From Minisyncoccota bacterium (GTDB lineage: Bacteria; Patescibacteriota; Minisyncoccia; Phycocordibacterales; Phycocordibacteraceae): a DNA stretch of 16,687 nucleotides. The stretch's first letter is position 1. Every line of letters begins with the position of its first letter. This document shows, piece by piece, positions 1-6,728 of this stretch. The notes under the pieces were generated by a model. The model made no database searches. It was not told where the DNA came from and worked only from the letters and a program-made list of their open reading frames with translations. Both the position numbers and the translations under genes were made by a program. The DNA is taken from NCBI GenBank assembly GCA_018062165.1, contig JAGOSU010000014.1, forward strand, positions 1 through 16,687. Reading direction: 5' to 3'.

Positions 1-453
1 ATACAACTCACTAAGGCGTACGTAAAAGCCAGCCCGCTTGAAGGAGTGACACATGCAGACCTTGATAAGCTCGACAACCTCTATGCGTACAAGAGCACAT
101 CGCTTGAGTATTTCATGGCGTATCACTTGGTTGACCAAATGGTGAAAGGAATCGCAAAAGACACCGGCGTATCACCTGATGCTGTGTGGGAGAGCCTCGT
201 ACATGCTGCGATTAATGGACTAGATTTTGAGAGCCGGGACGCGAAGATGACGCTTAACCTCGATGAACTGTTCGGACGAGGATTCACCAAAGGACTTACC
301 AACCTTTCGCAAGGAAACCTCATACCATTCATACAGAAGCATGCTCCGGGTGAGTATCGGAAGTTTATGGAGGCATTCACAAAACACGTACGATACGTCG
401 ACAGTGTCTTCAAGCGACTTACTGCTGAAGGAAGGATGCCAGCGGGCGAATAA
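1..453 (+). CDS. 3' end of an unrecognised protein (5' truncated by window edge)
   Basis: The frame is open from base 1 to the TAA at 451-453, giving at least 150 residues. A GTG at 46 is a possible internal start, but the frame continues upstream with protein-like sequence and no start is needed in the window, so this is more likely the C-terminal part of a longer protein. The visible part is soluble, mixed-charge and probably helical, with no membrane segment, no cysteines and no motif I recognise. It ends 11 nt before the stop of the convergent PQ-loop-like gene, and no hairpin terminator is visible between them. The function is unknown. Confidence 0.6.
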   Translation: MQLTKAYVKASPLEGVTHADLDKLDNLYAYKSTSLEYFMAYHLVDQMVKGIAKDTGVSPDAVWESLVHAAINGLDFESRDAKMTLNLDELFGRGFTKGLTNLSQGNLIPFIQKHAPGEYRKFMEAFTKHVRYVDSVFKRLTAEGRMPAGE

Positions 454-464
454 GACCACTACCG

Positions 465-1058
465 TCAGGGCTTCGTAAGCTTCTGGCGCCGCATCAGGAG
501 AAAGACCACCAGTGCCGTGTTTATCACAGCGACGGCAGCAGCGTAGCTTGTGGTCATCAGGTTGTATTCGACGATGGAGAAGAGAGCAACGATGGGCGAC
601 AGCGTATAGCCAATCCAGGCAAGGATGTTCTCGCTCCAAGGTTCAGAGAAGGATTTCCTGAATGTCGGCGCGTACCCGATGAGGTCGATGGCAGTTGCGA
701 TAATGACCGCAAGTACCGGATTATCGAGACCCTGCCATACGAAGATGGCGGCAATCGCTACGAGAAGCAGTATGCCGTCACCGCGCGTAATGTTCTTCGT
801 ACCGTACCAGAAGGAGAGGATGAATACCGTAAGGGCACAAAGCGCGTAGAGCACCATCGCAAACGCTAGTATTCCGCCGCCGCCAAACCAGATACCTGCC
901 GCAACGATGCCTTGCGTAATAGTCCAGATGAGCCAGGTGTAGGCGTGGGGTTTGGTCTCCCGTTTTAGAATCTGCCAGAGATAGGGGGCGAAGGAGACAA
1001 GACCGACGATGGTCGAGGCGATTGCCAAGATGTTTTTGACTTCCACCGTCAGTTCCAT
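465..1058 (-). CDS. 7-TM PQ-loop/SWEET-like membrane protein
   Basis: This 197-residue integral membrane protein has about seven hydrophobic segments (roughly residues 8-28, 42-58, 62-85, 93-111, 114-133, 143-163 and 168-190). Two segments carry a similar pattern, an Ala-Pro pair followed by a basic loop and then a Trp-containing helix: APYLWQILKRE near 24-34 and APTFRKSF near 129-136. This resembles the duplicated PQ-loop units of SWEET/MtN3-type transporters arranged 3+1+3. The family assignment is inferred from pattern; substrate and direction are unknown. It ends in TGA, the only TGA stop among the genes called here. The ATG lies 8 nt from a TATACT box shared with def on the other strand. 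No Shine-Dalgarno sequence is seen. Confidence 0.6.
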   Translation of the reverse strand: MELTVEVKNILAIASTIVGLVSFAPYLWQILKRETKPHAYTWLIWTITQGIVAAGIWFGGGGILAFAMVLYALCALTVFILSFWYGTKNITRGDGILLLVAIAAIFVWQGLDNPVLAVIIATAIDLIGYAPTFRKSFSEPWSENILAWIGYTLSPIVALFSIVEYNLMTTSYAAAVAVINTALVVFLLMRRQKLTKP

Positions 1059-1066
1059 GTGGAGGA

Positions 1067-1074
1067 AGTATACT
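1067..1074. promoter_or_regulatory. Palindromic AGTATACT: shared -10 box of two divergent genes
   Basis: AGTATACT is its own reverse complement. It reads TATACT on the plus strand (1069-1074), 10 nt before the def ATG, and TATACT on the minus strand (1072-1067), 8 nt before the ATG of the membrane-protein gene. The two start codons are separated by only 26 bp. No convincing -35 element is seen on either side. The spacing predicts transcripts with leaders of roughly 2-4 nt. Confidence 0.6.
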
Positions 1075-1084
1075 ATCCTTATAT

Positions 1085-1609
1085 ATGAAGGTATTGCGAC
1101 GGACCGAGTTCGGTAATCCTATTCTCCGCAAGAAGGCGAAGAAAGTAGCGCTCAAGACTATTGGCACGGTGTCATTTCAGAAGCTCGTGCGGCAGATGGT
1201 CTACACCATGCGCAAGGTTGAGGGTGTGGGACTTGCGGCTCCACAGATAGGGAAGGGCATTCAGCTTGCGGTGATGGAAACCAGACCAACGAAAACTCGT
1301 CCGAACCTTAAACGCTCTGATGTGGTGGTTGCAGTGAATCCCCGCATCACATATCGCTCTAAGGAAATGGCACCAAGTTGGGAGGGATGTCTTTCGTGCG
1401 AGGGGATACGAGGGAAGGTGCCACGTGCAAAGACGATTGCCGTTACGTACTACGACGAATGCGGGGAGAAGGTAACGGCTGCAGCGAGTGGTTTGTGGGC
1501 AGCAATCTTCCAGCACGAGATAGACCATTTGAATGGTGTTACGTTTGTGGACCGCATGAAGGATATGAAAACACTCATGACGGTGGATGAGTTCCGAAGG
1601 CGGGTATAA
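1085..1609 (+). CDS. def: Peptide deformylase
   Basis: Peptide deformylase removes the formyl group from the N-terminal formyl-Met of new proteins at the ribosome, using a divalent metal. All three family motifs are present in the 174-residue protein: GVGLAAPQIG (47-56), EGCLS (100-104, metal ligand Cys102) and QHEIDH (143-148, ligands His144 and His148, catalytic Glu145). The length is normal for the family. The segment between motifs 1 and 2 is basic and somewhat extended. The ATG at 1085 follows a TATACT box by 10 nt and has no Shine-Dalgarno sequence. The 3' end carries the TATAAT box of the next gene within its last coding bases. Confidence 0.96.
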   Translation: MKVLRRTEFGNPILRKKAKKVALKTIGTVSFQKLVRQMVYTMRKVEGVGLAAPQIGKGIQLAVMETRPTKTRPNLKRSDVVVAVNPRITYRSKEMAPSWEGCLSCEGIRGKVPRAKTIAVTYYDECGEKVTAAASGLWAAIFQHEIDHLNGVTFVDRMKDMKTLMTVDEFRRRV

Positions 1610-1610
1610 T
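1605..1610 (+). promoter_or_regulatory. TATAAT -10 box inside the 3' end of def
   Basis: A perfect TATAAT overlaps the last codons and stop of def and ends exactly 6 nt before the ATG at 1617. The usual distance from the -10 box to the transcription start would place +1 on the A of that ATG, giving a leaderless mRNA. No clear -35 element is visible. Confidence 0.6.
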
Positions 1611-1616
1611 CACTTT

Positions 1617-2393
1617 ATGAATCTCGCTTCTTCTGTAGCAGACCTCGTGCGCTCTACTCGCGCACAGCTTCTTCCGTACTACGGAAATGCCGGAGAGACG
1701 GTGGACAAGGGCGGAGGTGCGATTGATATGGTCACGAAGCTCGATACTGAGACCGAAGAATATCTCGCGAGTAACCTCGAGAAACTTGATTCCTCGATCG
1801 GTTTTGCAGGGGAAGAGCGCGGTGGTTCTCGCGACCAGGAGCGCTTCTGGCTCTGCGACCCCATCGACGGCACGGGGCATTACATACGCGGCATGCCGTT
1901 TTGTACCGTGATGCTTGCGCTCATTGAGGAGCAGCAGGTGACTCAGTCATATATATACGATTTTGTGAACGACCACCTTTACACCGCCCGGAAGGGGGAG
2001 GGTGCGTTCAGAAACGGGGAGCCTATACGGGTGAGCCAGCGTCCGCTCTCTAACAGCTATCTCGGGTGGGAAACGCATATTGATAAGCCGGAGAACCTCG
2101 AGCGGTTCCTGAAGCTCCGTGACCGTTCATTCCTGTTTAAAACCCTCTCAGCAGGGTATGAGTTCACGCAGATTGCCTCAGGCAGGCTTGAGGGGCGTGT
2201 GCACTTCGAGCCACACGGTAGGGACTGGGACTTTGCACCAGGGTCTCTCCTTGTATCTGAGGCGGGAGGCATCGTCGCCAATCTTGGTAAGCGCAGCTAT
2301 GACTACCGGAAGACTGACTTTATAGCAGCGAATCCACTCGTGTTTCGTGAGCTCACCGAGGGGCCGGACGCACCGTTTCCAATAGCAGATTAG
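1617..2393 (+). CDS. Inositol monophosphatase family phosphatase
   Basis: This Mg-dependent sugar or nucleotide phosphatase belongs to the IMPase/FBPase/CysQ superfamily. From the chosen start it has 258 residues. Metal-site motifs are visible: VTKLD (39-43), GEE (65-67), the signature DPIDGT (81-86) and WD near 204-205 followed by a Gly-rich EAGG (215-218). An upstream in-frame ATG at 1587 would overlap def by 23 nt. The ATG at 1617 is preferred because the family begins near here and a perfect TATAAT lies 6 nt upstream. The substrate cannot be told; inositol-1-phosphate, fructose-1,6-bisphosphate and 3'-phosphoadenosine 5'-phosphate are all possible in this superfamily. Confidence 0.88.
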   Translation: MNLASSVADLVRSTRAQLLPYYGNAGETVDKGGGAIDMVTKLDTETEEYLASNLEKLDSSIGFAGEERGGSRDQERFWLCDPIDGTGHYIRGMPFCTVMLALIEEQQVTQSYIYDFVNDHLYTARKGEGAFRNGEPIRVSQRPLSNSYLGWETHIDKPENLERFLKLRDRSFLFKTLSAGYEFTQIASGRLEGRVHFEPHGRDWDFAPGSLLVSEAGGIVANLGKRSYDYRKTDFIAANPLVFRELTEGPDAPFPIAD

Positions 2394-2394
2394 G

Positions 2395-2411
2395 CGGCCT
2401 CAGGGAGGCTG
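2395..2411 (+). other. Small hairpin after the IMPase-family gene
   Basis: CGGCCTC, a 3-nt AGG loop and GAGGCTG form a 7-bp stem with one G-T pair just after the TAG stop. It lacks a T-run, so it is a weak terminator at best. It immediately precedes a possible nrdB promoter. Confidence 0.35.
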
Positions 2412-2412
2412 G

Positions 2413-2418
2413 TTATAC
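2413..2418 (+). promoter_or_regulatory. Possible extended -10 (TG-G-TTATAC) for nrdB
   Basis: TTATAC is preceded by TG plus one base (2410-2412), as in extended -10 promoters. Transcription would start near 2425 and give a leader of about 78 nt before nrdB, unlike the leaderless genes nearby. No -35 element is clear. Confidence 0.35.
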
Positions 2419-2420
2419 AC

Positions 2421-2477
2421 TTGCCCCGAGCCCCCCAAAAGGGGACAATGGCATGACCTTCTGAGATTTACGATCTC
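2421..2477 (+). other. Structured nrdB leader with two hairpins
   Basis: CCCC-AAAA-GGGG (2433-2444) can form a compact hairpin. The alternative TTGCCCC (2421-2427) can pair with GGGG-A-CAA (2441-2448), so the two foldings compete for the same G-run. A second hairpin, GAGAT-TTACG-ATCTC, occupies 2463-2477. No NrdR-box-like repeat and no recognised riboswitch is seen. The regulatory role is inferred. Confidence 0.3.
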
Positions 2478-2502
2478 GAATTACACATAAACACACAATC
2501 GT

Positions 2503-3537
2503 ATGCCAATACAAAAAGGAGCTTCCACTGTCGACATCAACGCCCGCCGCATCATCAACGGTAAGGATGCTGATGTGATGCAACTCTACCCAATGCGCCA
2601 CACCTTCGCGTGGGAGGCGTATCTTGCCGGTAACGCCAACCACTGGCTGCCAACTGAAATTAGTATGCAGCGCGATATTGAGCAGTGGAGGAGCACCACC
2701 GTGCTCTCCGCAGATGAGCGCCAGGCATTTGAAACCGTGCTCGGCTTCTTTACGACTGCAGACTCCATTGCAGCCAACAACGTGGTGCTCGCGCTCTACA
2801 AGCACATCACGAGTCCTGAGTGTCGTATGTATCTTCTTCGTCAGGGCTATGAAGAGGCGATTCACACGCACGCGTACCAGTACATCGTGGAGTCACTCGG
2901 CATGGACCAGTCGAAGATTTTCAACATGTACCGTGAGATTGAGTCCATCTACAACAAGGACAACATGGTGCTCGCGTTGAACGAAGGAATCTTTGACGCT
3001 TCGTTCAAGACCGGTACCTTTGAGAACGATCAGAAGTTCCTTGAGAACCTCATCGTCTTCTCGCTCATCATGGAAGGCATCTTCTTCTACTCTTCCTTCG
3101 CCGTTATGTTCGGCTTCCAGCGTCAGAACAAGCTCACGGGTTCTGCTGAGCAGATTCAGTACATCATGCGTGACGAGTCCCAGCACCTGAACTTCGGCAT
3201 CAACATGATTAACTCCATCAAGGAGGAGCAGCCAGAGCTTTGGACCCCTGAGTTCCAGGCGCACATCATCGATCTGGTGAAGAGGGCAGTGGTACTTGAG
3301 TACACCTTCGCTACTGAGGTCTTCCCGCGCGGTATCTTCGGTATGAACGCAGAGGGCTTCAAGCAGTACATTGAGCACATCGCAGATCGAAGGCTTGAGC
3401 GCGTGGGTCTTCCTGCCCAGTTCAACGTGGAGAACCCTTTCACTTGGATGAGTGAGGCCATCGACCTCAACAAGGAGAAGAACTTCTTCGAGACCCGGGT
3501 CACCGAGTACAAGACCGGAGGAACTCTCAACTGGTAA
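2503..3537 (+). CDS. nrdB: Class I ribonucleotide reductase beta subunit
   Basis: NrdB holds the dimetal cofactor and radical that start reduction of ribonucleotides to deoxyribonucleotides in the partner NrdA, which is not in this window. The 344-residue protein has the complete ligand set: Asp87, Glu118, His121, Glu191, Glu225 and His228. A Tyr at 125 takes the place of the E. coli radical Tyr122 (His121-Thr-His-Ala-Tyr). Near the C-terminus Tyr336 may correspond to the radical-transfer Tyr356 of E. coli. The backbone resembles chlamydial-type (class Ic) NrdB, but the Tyr and the Asp ligand predict an ordinary tyrosyl-radical enzyme. The ATG at 2503 has no Shine-Dalgarno sequence. A small gene follows 2 nt later. 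Confidence 0.95.
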   Translation: MPIQKGASTVDINARRIINGKDADVMQLYPMRHTFAWEAYLAGNANHWLPTEISMQRDIEQWRSTTVLSADERQAFETVLGFFTTADSIAANNVVLALYKHITSPECRMYLLRQGYEEAIHTHAYQYIVESLGMDQSKIFNMYREIESIYNKDNMVLALNEGIFDASFKTGTFENDQKFLENLIVFSLIMEGIFFYSSFAVMFGFQRQNKLTGSAEQIQYIMRDESQHLNFGINMINSIKEEQPELWTPEFQAHIIDLVKRAVVLEYTFATEVFPRGIFGMNAEGFKQYIEHIADRRLERVGLPAQFNVENPFTWMSEAIDLNKEKNFFETRVTEYKTGGTLNW

Positions 3538-3539
3538 GT

Positions 3540-3824
3540 ATGATAGAGAGCGAGCCTAAGACGTACCCCTGGGGCATTGCGGACGCTGAAATTGTCCGCC
3601 AGATGGTTAAAAATGCGGTCGCCAAGGGCGATGCGCGCTCACTTGAGGAGGTAGTGGATGACTTTGTAGACCGGGAAGGGGTGTTAGAGGCCGAATTGGG
3701 CATTGAAAAGGGGCAGATAACCAACCATCCAGAGCTCGTCGACCTCCGGGCTCTTCGGGCTGAAGTAGAGGAAGGAAGAAGGAAGGCCTGGGAGCTGCAG
3801 GGTATACAAGGTTCAGAGCAATAG
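3540..3824 (+). CDS. Small hypothetical protein cotranscribed with nrdB
   Basis: The ATG lies 2 nt after the nrdB TAA, so the two genes almost certainly share a transcript and may be translationally coupled. The 94-residue product is acidic and charge-rich, with helix-forming stretches at about 17-50 and 65-88 and no membrane segment or cysteine. I do not recognise a family. Tight linkage suggests, without proving, a role related to nucleotide reduction. Confidence 0.7.
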   Translation: MIESEPKTYPWGIADAEIVRQMVKNAVAKGDARSLEEVVDDFVDREGVLEAELGIEKGQITNHPELVDLRALRAEVEEGRRKAWELQGIQGSEQ

Positions 3825-3862
3825 AATGGCGTAGAATAAGGGTATTTAGCCCATTTTCACTC

Positions 3863-3921
3863 TTGACATACTTCTTAAAAGTGTTGTAGACCTTGACAAA
3901 AGGGGCCTTGACTGATAAGGT
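3863..3921 (+). promoter_or_regulatory. Promoter region with three TTGAC copies upstream of the 3D-domain gene
   Basis: TTGACA occurs at 3863-3868 and 3893-3898, and TTGAC again at 3908-3912. The copy at 3893 is 17 bp from TAAGGT (3916-3921), which also has the TG of an extended -10 at 3913-3914. This is the best -35/-10 pair in the window. It would start transcription near 3928 and leave a leader of about 29 nt. Confidence 0.55.
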
Positions 3922-3956
3922 AGTCCTACGAGGTTGTCTTTTGGACCCTTGTATCT

Positions 3957-4562
3957 ATGACACCACTTATAGCCCTTATGGGCTTTTTTGTTTGGGCAGG
4001 GACCGCCTACGCGCCCGTCCAGGCTGAACAGACTCCTATCGACTCAGCGGAGACCGTAAAGGTAGCCGTAAAGGACGAGGTATCTGTCGCCCGGGACACC
4101 GTTGGTGAACTTTCCGTAAAGCTCACGGCTTACAACGCCGTACCAGAGCAGACGGACAGTAACCCCCTGGTAACCGCCTCCGGCGCGGCTTCTAACCCTG
4201 AGGTCATAGCTGCACGCTCCAAGGACCTTGCTTCCGAGCTCCCATTCGGAACCATCATCTCCATTGAGGCCCCTGAGAACCCTTCTCGCTCTTGTGGCTA
4301 CGCTTCGGTTGAGCACCTGGTGGGCTACCGCGTTATTGCGGACACCACGCACTCTAGGAAGGTTGAGCAAATCGACGTTCTCGTGAATGCGAAGGATACC
4401 GTGCTCGTGAGCGGAAAGTCCGTAAACCCTGCGCTTGCGCTCGGTATTTGTAACGGCGTCACCATTAAGGTGGTTGGTCGCATCAAGGTCTCTGACATCC
4501 CAAGTACTCAGGCGGAACTCGTCGATATTGTGACGGGCGGGAAGCTCGCTCTCGGCAATTAA
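3957..4562 (+). CDS. Secreted 3D-domain protein
   Basis: The 201-residue protein starts with a hydrophobic export segment (about 3-20, ending in an AYA/QAE region) that lacks the usual N-terminal Lys/Arg. A charged linker follows, then a 3D (double-psi beta-barrel) region: LTAYN (56-60), TDSNP and TASG (66-76), PFGT (96-99) and IADTTHSRKVEQIDV (127-141). Such domains occur in MltA-like and Rpf/YabE-type cell-wall proteins. Here the Asp pattern is only partly kept and the canonical DRxxxR-like segment is altered, so catalytic activity is uncertain. Two cysteines (113 and 165) could form a disulfide. The ATG at 3957 is the first start after the in-frame TAG at 3921. A strong terminator follows. 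Confidence 0.7.
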   Translation: MTPLIALMGFFVWAGTAYAPVQAEQTPIDSAETVKVAVKDEVSVARDTVGELSVKLTAYNAVPEQTDSNPLVTASGAASNPEVIAARSKDLASELPFGTIISIEAPENPSRSCGYASVEHLVGYRVIADTTHSRKVEQIDVLVNAKDTVLVSGKSVNPALALGICNGVTIKVVGRIKVSDIPSTQAELVDIVTGGKLALGN

Positions 4563-4591
4563 AAAACCGCCCGAACAGGGCGGTTTTCTTT
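4563..4591. terminator. Bidirectional intrinsic terminator
   Basis: AAAACCGCCC, a GAACA loop and GGGCGGTTTT form a perfect 10-bp stem (4563-4587), followed by CTTTT on the plus strand. On the minus strand the stem ends in a T-run that continues into TTAATT. It separates the convergent 3D-domain and DUF1003 genes and can serve both. Confidence 0.92.
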
Positions 4592-5088
4592 TACGAATCC
4601 GGGATTGATTCCGCTTCTCGTCTAAGTGCCTCAATATCAGTGTTTGCTTTCATCTCCGCAAGGTCAGCGTCTTTGAGGTGGCGACGCATGCCAAGATGGC
4701 GCTGAATCTCATCAAGCATGATGAGCATCTTGGTAATCTCTTCTTCAGAGCGAACATCAATCTCGAAGTCGAGTTTCTCGCGAATATCTGCGATGTGTCC
4801 CTGGCGGTTCTGGCTTATAAGCACGATGACGGAGAGGGCAATGGCCTCAAGCGAGACTGCCATCGTAAGGAGCGAATACGGGAACGGGTCAAAAATCTCA
4901 AGCCCAAGTATCCCTTCGTTCCAGAGAATCCAGACCACGAAAATAACGAAGTTTAGGAACAAGAAGGTCACGGTGCCGAACCAATGGGTCATGAGATCGG
5001 CAAAGCGACCTACTAAACTGTGCCTGAAGGCGAGGCGTGATTTGAGGTGCTGCGAAAAAACGGCGGCTTCAGGCTTCTTGGATGGCAT
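4591..5088 (-). CDS. DUF1003 membrane protein
   Basis: The 165-residue protein has two adjacent membrane helices (about 38-56 and 70-92). Between and after them lie the DUF1003 hallmarks: a Trp-rich first helix, FDPFPYSLL (66-74) and SQNRQ (92-96), followed by an acidic-basic helical tail (about 97-150). DUF1003 proteins are widespread with no firmly established function. The gene converges with the 3D-domain gene and lies downstream of purH on the same strand. Its own TATACT box is 9 nt upstream of the ATG, so it can be transcribed separately. Confidence 0.85.
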   Translation of the reverse strand: MPSKKPEAAVFSQHLKSRLAFRHSLVGRFADLMTHWFGTVTFLFLNFVIFVVWILWNEGILGLEIFDPFPYSLLTMAVSLEAIALSVIVLISQNRQGHIADIREKLDFEIDVRSEEEITKMLIMLDEIQRHLGMRRHLKDADLAEMKANTDIEALRREAESIPDS

Positions 5089-5097
5089 GGTGTGTTT

Positions 5098-5103
5098 AGT
5101 ATA
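5098..5103 (-). promoter_or_regulatory. TATACT -10 box for the DUF1003 gene
   Basis: TATACT on the minus strand ends 9 nt before the ATG at 5088. It predicts a leader of about 3 nt. No clear -35 element and no Shine-Dalgarno sequence is seen. Confidence 0.55.
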
Positions 5104-5142
5104 CCGCCTGCCGTGTGCCGACTGACAGAGAGTGGGTATAGC

Positions 5143-6726
5143 CTAGTGTCCGAAGAACCCTCGCCCTAGGCGGTCAGGAATCATGTAGAGAGGGACACCA
5201 CGTGAGGCTGCGAGCTCAATGGTTGCAGGGTCTTTGAGAGATCCGCTTGTCGTGAGAATGGTGGCAACACCCCCATCAATCAGGGTCTCCGGGCCGTCTG
5301 GGAAGGGGAAGAAGGAGTCGCTGTAGGCTACCGCACCCTTCACGTCATGCTTGGAGCGCTCTGCCCTCATGAGGGCAAGCTTAGCTGCTCCTACGCGATC
5401 CTGCTGGCCAACACCGTTACCGACGAGCATCCCGTCCTTCACAAGCGCAATCGTGTTGCTGTTGCTGGTCGCTCCAATAGCCCACGCAAGGAGCATATCG
5501 TCTTCCTGTGCTTCCGTTGCGTTCCCATACTTAGCGAGGTCAGCAGATGCGAGCTCAAGCACGTACGTATAGTTTGGCTGTGTGAGGAATCCGCCACGCA
5601 CGTACCTAAAGCGTGGAGCTGCATCAAGCGACTCTTTCCCAAGAGACGCGAGCGCTGGGTTCACTATAAAGCGACACTTGTCGCCCTTGCGCCTCAACTT
5701 AGTGATTGCTTCTTCAGTGAAGGAAGGAGCGATGATGCCGTCAAGCATGCGACCAGCAATCTCCTCTGCTTCTTCAGCGCCAACAGGGAAGTTGGTGAGG
5801 ATGAGTCCACCAAATATTGCGAGCGGGTCCCCAGCAATCGTCTTCTTAAGCGTCTCGGCGTGTGTGCCGCCAACTGCTGCGCCACAGGCATTGCCGTGCT
5901 TAGCACCAACTGCAAGATGCGGGACCTTGCCCCGGTTCACATCGAAGGCAGCGGCGATGTGTGTTGCTGTCTGAAGCAAGCGATCGATATCTGCCCAGTT
6001 GTTATAGGAAGGAGGCGTGCCCTCAAGAACGGAGAACGCAGAAAGTGCGAGTGGGTCCTCGGTAGGAGAGGCGTAGAGTGCTGCTGGTGCCTGCACTGCG
6101 TTCTCGCCGTACTTACACTCAGCAATGCGCTCACCTACAAACCCTGCGTAGCGGCCCTGACCCTGGTAGGCTGCGGAAGCAAGGCAGTAGCCTGCGATGG
6201 TGTATTCGCCCTTGGCTGCAAGTTCCTCGACAAACGCCTCGTCGCTTCCTCCCGCACGAAGCCACTCAAGTACGCGTGCGCGGTCTTTGGGGTCACACAC
6301 AACAACGCGTCCGCCCTTAGCGGCGGAGCGAATCATGGTAGGACCACCAATGTCAGTCTTCTCAATCACCGACTCACGAGTACTCCCTGGCTTCTTAATT
6401 TCCTCTTCAAGCGGATAGAGGTCCACGCACACAAGGTCGATGAACGGTATGGAAAGGTCTGCAAGCTCCTTGAGGTCTTCAGGAATGTCTCGAGCAAGTA
6501 AGCCTGCGTGCACTTCACGAGAAAGGGTTACCACGCGGTGCCCAAGGATGGCGCCACCGCCCACCAAGGTAGCTACATCGGTAACCGCAATGCCTGCATC
6601 GGTAAGCGCCTTGGCGGTGCCTCCGGAGGCGTAGATTTTGACTCCAAGGTCGGTGAGGCCCTGAGCAAACTCAACGATGCCGTCCTTGTGGTAGACCGAG
6701 AGGAGCGCCGTCTCTACTTTTTTCAT
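5143..6726 (-). CDS. purH: Bifunctional AICAR transformylase / IMP cyclohydrolase, with altered cyclohydrolase site
   Basis: PurH catalyses the last two steps of IMP synthesis: formylation of AICAR with 10-formyl-THF, then ring closure. The 527 residues include an N-terminal cyclohydrolase (MGS-like) domain (about 1-195) and a C-terminal transformylase domain. The N-terminal part aligns without gaps to human ATIC numbering as I recall it: Lys14, Arg64, Thr67, Tyr104, Asp125 and Lys137 are kept, but Ser12 is Tyr, Lys66 is Val and the following His-Pro is Ser-Arg. In the transformylase part KHGNACG (276-282) keeps the Lys-His pair, SNSN (421-424) is present and the chain ends in His, though YGENPHQ is changed to YGENAVQ. 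The ATG lies 2 nt after the carboxypeptidase stop, implying one operon. Confidence 0.92.
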   Translation of the reverse strand: MKKVETALLSVYHKDGIVEFAQGLTDLGVKIYASGGTAKALTDAGIAVTDVATLVGGGAILGHRVVTLSREVHAGLLARDIPEDLKELADLSIPFIDLVCVDLYPLEEEIKKPGSTRESVIEKTDIGGPTMIRSAAKGGRVVVCDPKDRARVLEWLRAGGSDEAFVEELAAKGEYTIAGYCLASAAYQGQGRYAGFVGERIAECKYGENAVQAPAALYASPTEDPLALSAFSVLEGTPPSYNNWADIDRLLQTATHIAAAFDVNRGKVPHLAVGAKHGNACGAAVGGTHAETLKKTIAGDPLAIFGGLILTNFPVGAEEAEEIAGRMLDGIIAPSFTEEAITKLRRKGDKCRFIVNPALASLGKESLDAAPRFRYVRGGFLTQPNYTYVLELASADLAKYGNATEAQEDDMLLAWAIGATSNSNTIALVKDGMLVGNGVGQQDRVGAAKLALMRAERSKHDVKGAVAYSDSFFPFPDGPETLIDGGVATILTTSGSLKDPATIELAASRGVPLYMIPDRLGRGFFGH

Positions 6727-6728
6727 GA

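Noticed and set aside
465..467. Possible recoded TGA (Gly), as in some Patescibacteria
   Set aside because: TGA sits at the natural end of the membrane protein and is followed two codons later by TAG. No long frame is broken by TGA elsewhere.
2413..2502. NrdR-type regulatory box before nrdB
   Set aside because: No pair of ACACWATATMTTGTGT-like repeats is present; only AC-rich sequence without the needed symmetry.
3847..3859. Terminator after the nrdB partner gene (GGG...CCC)
   Set aside because: The stem is only 3 bp with no adequate T-run.
5347..6501. 384-codon open frame on the plus strand
   Set aside because: It is fully antisense to purH, is rich in Cys and has no family-like pattern. 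It is a shadow of a well-supported gene.
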